A stretch of DNA of 64,000 nucleotides, taken from positions 1 through 64,000 of the forward strand of contig NZ_JAPDHV010000010.1 of assembly GCF_025971925.1 (NCBI RefSeq). Reading direction: 5' to 3'. Position 1 is the first letter of the stretch, and every line of letters begins with the position of its first letter. The position numbers and the translations under genes were made by a program. The notes beneath the pieces were generated by a model. The model was not told where the DNA came from, did no database searches, and was given only the letters and a program-made list of their open reading frames with translations. This document shows positions 62,012-64,000 of the stretch, piece by piece. This DNA is from Chryseobacterium oryctis (GTDB taxonomy: Bacteria; Bacteroidota; Bacteroidia; Flavobacteriales; Weeksellaceae).

Positions 62012-63391
62012 ATGAAGAAATTACTCACTTTTATTGGATTAGCCTTAATAAGCAATTCTCTATACTCACAAGGCTCACCTGATTATGGGAGCGGACTGAA
62101 ATTAAACCTCAATCAGCAAGGTGATAAATACGTCAGATTTATCTTATGGGATCAATTTTGGTTAAGAAACACCGAAATGAATCCCGGAAGTATGGTAGGA
62201 GGAGAAGCAACAAACAATTCCTGGAACGTAGGAAACAGAAGACTTCGCGCTCTTGCTTATGCTCAAATTACCAAAAGATACATGATTCTAGCCCATTTTG
62301 GGATAAACAATCAAACATTCCTCAATGGTGGAGCAAACGGAACATCTGGAACTGGCGGTTATGGAAATGGTAAGAAGCCACAAATGTTTTTCCATGATGC
62401 ATGGAACGAATATGCAGTTCTTATGCCTGGAGAAGCAGGAAAATTCAGTTTAACTTTAGGAGCTGGACTTCACTATTACATGGGATTATCTCGTATGACA
62501 ATGGCATCAACTCTTAATTTCCTTACTGTAGATTCTCCTATTTTTTCATGGCCTTTGATTGACAATTCAGATCAATTTGGAAGACAATTAGGATTTTTCG
62601 CAAAAGGAAAATACGGAAAACTGGAATATCGTTTAAGCTTAAACAAACCTTTTGCAACAGATTTAACACCTGCAAACACAACAGATCCGGCGAGAGCCGT
62701 GGCGGTTGACAACAACGGAAATCCAAAATTCTCAAAAGCAGGATATTTTGAATATCAATTCCTTGACGAAGAAGCAAACACACTTCCTTTCAAAGTAGGA
62801 TCTTATCTTGGAACAAAAAAAGTTTTCAATGTAGGAGCTGGTTTTTATCATCAAGCAGATGGAACGAAAACTTCAGTTAATTCAAATATAGAAAAACACG
62901 ATATTACCCTTTTTGCAGTTGACGCATTTGCTGACATTCCTTTGGGAGATGCTAAAAATAAAATGGCAGTTTCAGCTTATGCAGGTTATTACAATTATAA
63001 TTTCGGACCCAATTATGTTAGAAATCTAGGAACTATGAATATCGCATCACCCGACCCTAACTTTGCAGGAGACAAAGCAATTGCAGGAGCAGGAAATTTA
63101 CAACCCATGATTGGAACCGGAAATGTGATTTATGCACAAGCAGGTTTATTATTACCCAGCCAAGCAGAAAAACCAAAAGTAAGAATTCAGCCGTTTGCAG
63201 CGTACACCCGAAAAAGTTTTGAAGCATTCGACAAACCTTCTTCACAATTCGATGTCGGAGCTAACTGGTTTATAGATGGTCATCACGCAAAAATTACAAC
63301 ACAATACTCCACAAGACCAGTTTATACCAATCCTACAGAAGCTCCAAAATCTAAAGGAGAGTTCATCGTTCAATTCCAGATTTATCTATAA
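62012..63391 (+). CDS. Porin-like outer-membrane protein
   Basis: A 459-aa exported protein (signal to about residue 20, NSLYSQ). Alternating hydrophobic strands, many aromatic residues, Gly-rich turns and a C-terminal FIVQFQIYL ending with an aromatic-rich strand indicate a barrel of about 16-18 strands, of the type seen in OprO/OprP-like porins. Low-complexity GTSGTGGYGNGKKP is probably a surface loop. It is encoded 48 bp before an MHS-type transporter gene, so the pair may form an outer- plus inner-membrane uptake route for a small carboxylate or similar compound. The substrate is unknown. Confidence 0.82.
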   Translation: MKKLLTFIGLALISNSLYSQGSPDYGSGLKLNLNQQGDKYVRFILWDQFWLRNTEMNPGSMVGGEATNNSWNVGNRRLRALAYAQITKRYMILAHFGINNQTFLNGGANGTSGTGGYGNGKKPQMFFHDAWNEYAVLMPGEAGKFSLTLGAGLHYYMGLSRMTMASTLNFLTVDSPIFSWPLIDNSDQFGRQLGFFAKGKYGKLEYRLSLNKPFATDLTPANTTDPARAVAVDNNGNPKFSKAGYFEYQFLDEEANTLPFKVGSYLGTKKVFNVGAGFYHQADGTKTSVNSNIEKHDITLFAVDAFADIPLGDAKNKMAVSAYAGYYNYNFGPNYVRNLGTMNIASPDPNFAGDKAIAGAGNLQPMIGTGNVIYAQAGLLLPSQAEKPKVRIQPFAAYTRKSFEAFDKPSSQFDVGANWFIDGHHAKITTQYSTRPVYTNPTEAPKSKGEFIVQFQIYL

Positions 63392-63439
63392 AACATAGAA
63401 AAAATTAAAACCAATTTCTAACTAACAAATTCAAATAAT

Positions 63440-64000
63440 ATGAGCGAAAAGCATCACGACGCCTACGAAAATATGACCGAAAAGCAAAAAAATCGCACTA
63501 TTTGGAGCGTAATTACGGCATCATCACTTGGTACTTTAATAGAATGGTATGACTTCTATATTTTTGGAAGTTTAGCCATTGTTTTAGCAACAAAATTCTT
63601 TCCCGCAGACAATCCTACAGCAGCATTTTTATCTACTTTGGCTACTTTTGCGGCAGGATTTGTGGTAAGACCTTTTGGAGCTTTATTTTTCGGAAGATTA
63701 GGAGATATCATCGGAAGAAAATACACTTTCTTGGTTACTTTATTAATCATGGGATTCTCTACTTTCCTTATCGGATGTATTCCAAGTTATGAAACCATCG
63801 GTTTTATGGCTCCCGTTTTAGTTTTAATTTTAAGACTATTACAAGGTTTAGCTCTTGGAGGGGAATATGGAGGCGCCGCAACATACGTGGCAGAATACGC
63901 ACAACCTCACAGAAGAGGTTACTGGACTTCATGGATTCAGACTACTGCAACAGCAGGTCTTTTCATCTCTTTAATTGTAATTTTAGTAACTAAAACTTCA
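63440..64000 (+). CDS. MHS-family MFS transporter, 5' part (cut by window end)
   Basis: The open frame from the ATG at 63440 runs to the window edge (187 codons, stop not reached). It encodes a major-facilitator protein of the metabolite:H+ symporter family. GTLIEWYDFYIFG (about 36-48) and the motif PFGALFFGRLGDIIGRKYT (about 77-95) are diagnostic, and LLQGLALGGEYGGAATYVAE follows. Five membrane segments are visible so far, after a 30-residue hydrophilic N-terminus. Family members carry alpha-ketoglutarate, proline/betaine, citrate or shikimate. It lies 48 bp after the porin gene and is likely co-transcribed. Confidence 0.88.
   Translation, partial: MSEKHHDAYENMTEKQKNRTIWSVITASSLGTLIEWYDFYIFGSLAIVLATKFFPADNPTAAFLSTLATFAAGFVVRPFGALFFGRLGDIIGRKYTFLVTLLIMGFSTFLIGCIPSYETIGFMAPVLVLILRLLQGLALGGEYGGAATYVAEYAQPHRRGYWTSWIQTTATAGLFISLIVILVTKTS

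Overview
The window is very AT-rich, densely coded DNA from a Bacteroidota bacterium of the family Weeksellaceae. Chryseobacterium or a close relative is the best guess. Four things point there: an STN-type TonB receptor with its FecR/sigma pair, a type IX secretion sorting domain, flavobacterial promoters (TTG, 19 bp, TAnnTTTG) instead of sigma70 boxes, and protein families typical of Chryseobacterium. The species call is inference from recognised protein types; no search was run.

Layout. 0.4-10.7 kb: a surface locus with an ECF sigma factor, a FecR anti-sigma factor and a 1102-aa TonB receptor, followed in the same direction by a beta-helix lipoprotein, a type IX secreted protein, a small lipoprotein, an S41 protease and a coiled-coil protein. 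10.8-15.3 kb: a YceI protein, two Crp/Fnr regulators, an alpha/beta hydrolase and a choloylglycine-hydrolase-like enzyme. Two identical tRNA-Ser(TGA) genes at 15.7 and 38.1 kb bracket a 22-kb block. That block holds a 600-aa TIM-barrel flavoprotein-like protein, the biotin operon (a ferritin-like protein, then bioF, bioD, bioB, bioA) with a divergent MocR regulator, a KAS III enzyme, a di-haem peroxidase, two LuxR-type response regulators, two histidine kinases, a pair of small HTH proteins and a surface protein. 38.4-45.2 kb: housekeeping and small-enzyme genes (trxB, holA, an HAD hydrolase, a dienelactone hydrolase, a cupin, acetyltransferase, DUF2911, ogt, DinB). 45.4-51.8 kb: pyrB-carA-serine hydrolase-carB behind an attenuator-like leader. 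52.0 kb: an Lrp/AsnC regulator. 52.6-61.4 kb: a complete arginine operon (GNAT, argG, argC, argD, argF', argB, argE-like, argH). 61.5-64 kb: a zinc-ribbon HTH protein, a porin-like protein and the start of an MHS-type transporter that runs off the window.

How the genes fit together. Carbamoyl phosphate from CarAB feeds both PyrB and the arginine operon next door. The carbamoyltransferase carries Val at the position that separates succinyl- from acetyl-ornithine enzymes, so the pathway probably runs on N-succinyl intermediates. The biotin operon builds the rings but has no bioC/bioH. Its first gene encodes a diiron-type ferritin-like protein that may take part in making the pimeloyl precursor.

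The observations I rate highest are: (1) the ferritin-like diiron protein in the biotin operon and the direct repeats between it and the MocR gene; (2) a pyrB leader with a perfect flavobacterial promoter, a 22-codon leader ORF and an intrinsic terminator, resembling the E. coli pyrBI attenuator; (3) two copies of a roughly 205-bp structured element inside the arginine operon whose stems show compensatory changes; (4) the cysteine-rich 600-aa protein. No CRISPR array, rRNA, prophage or complete insertion sequence was seen.
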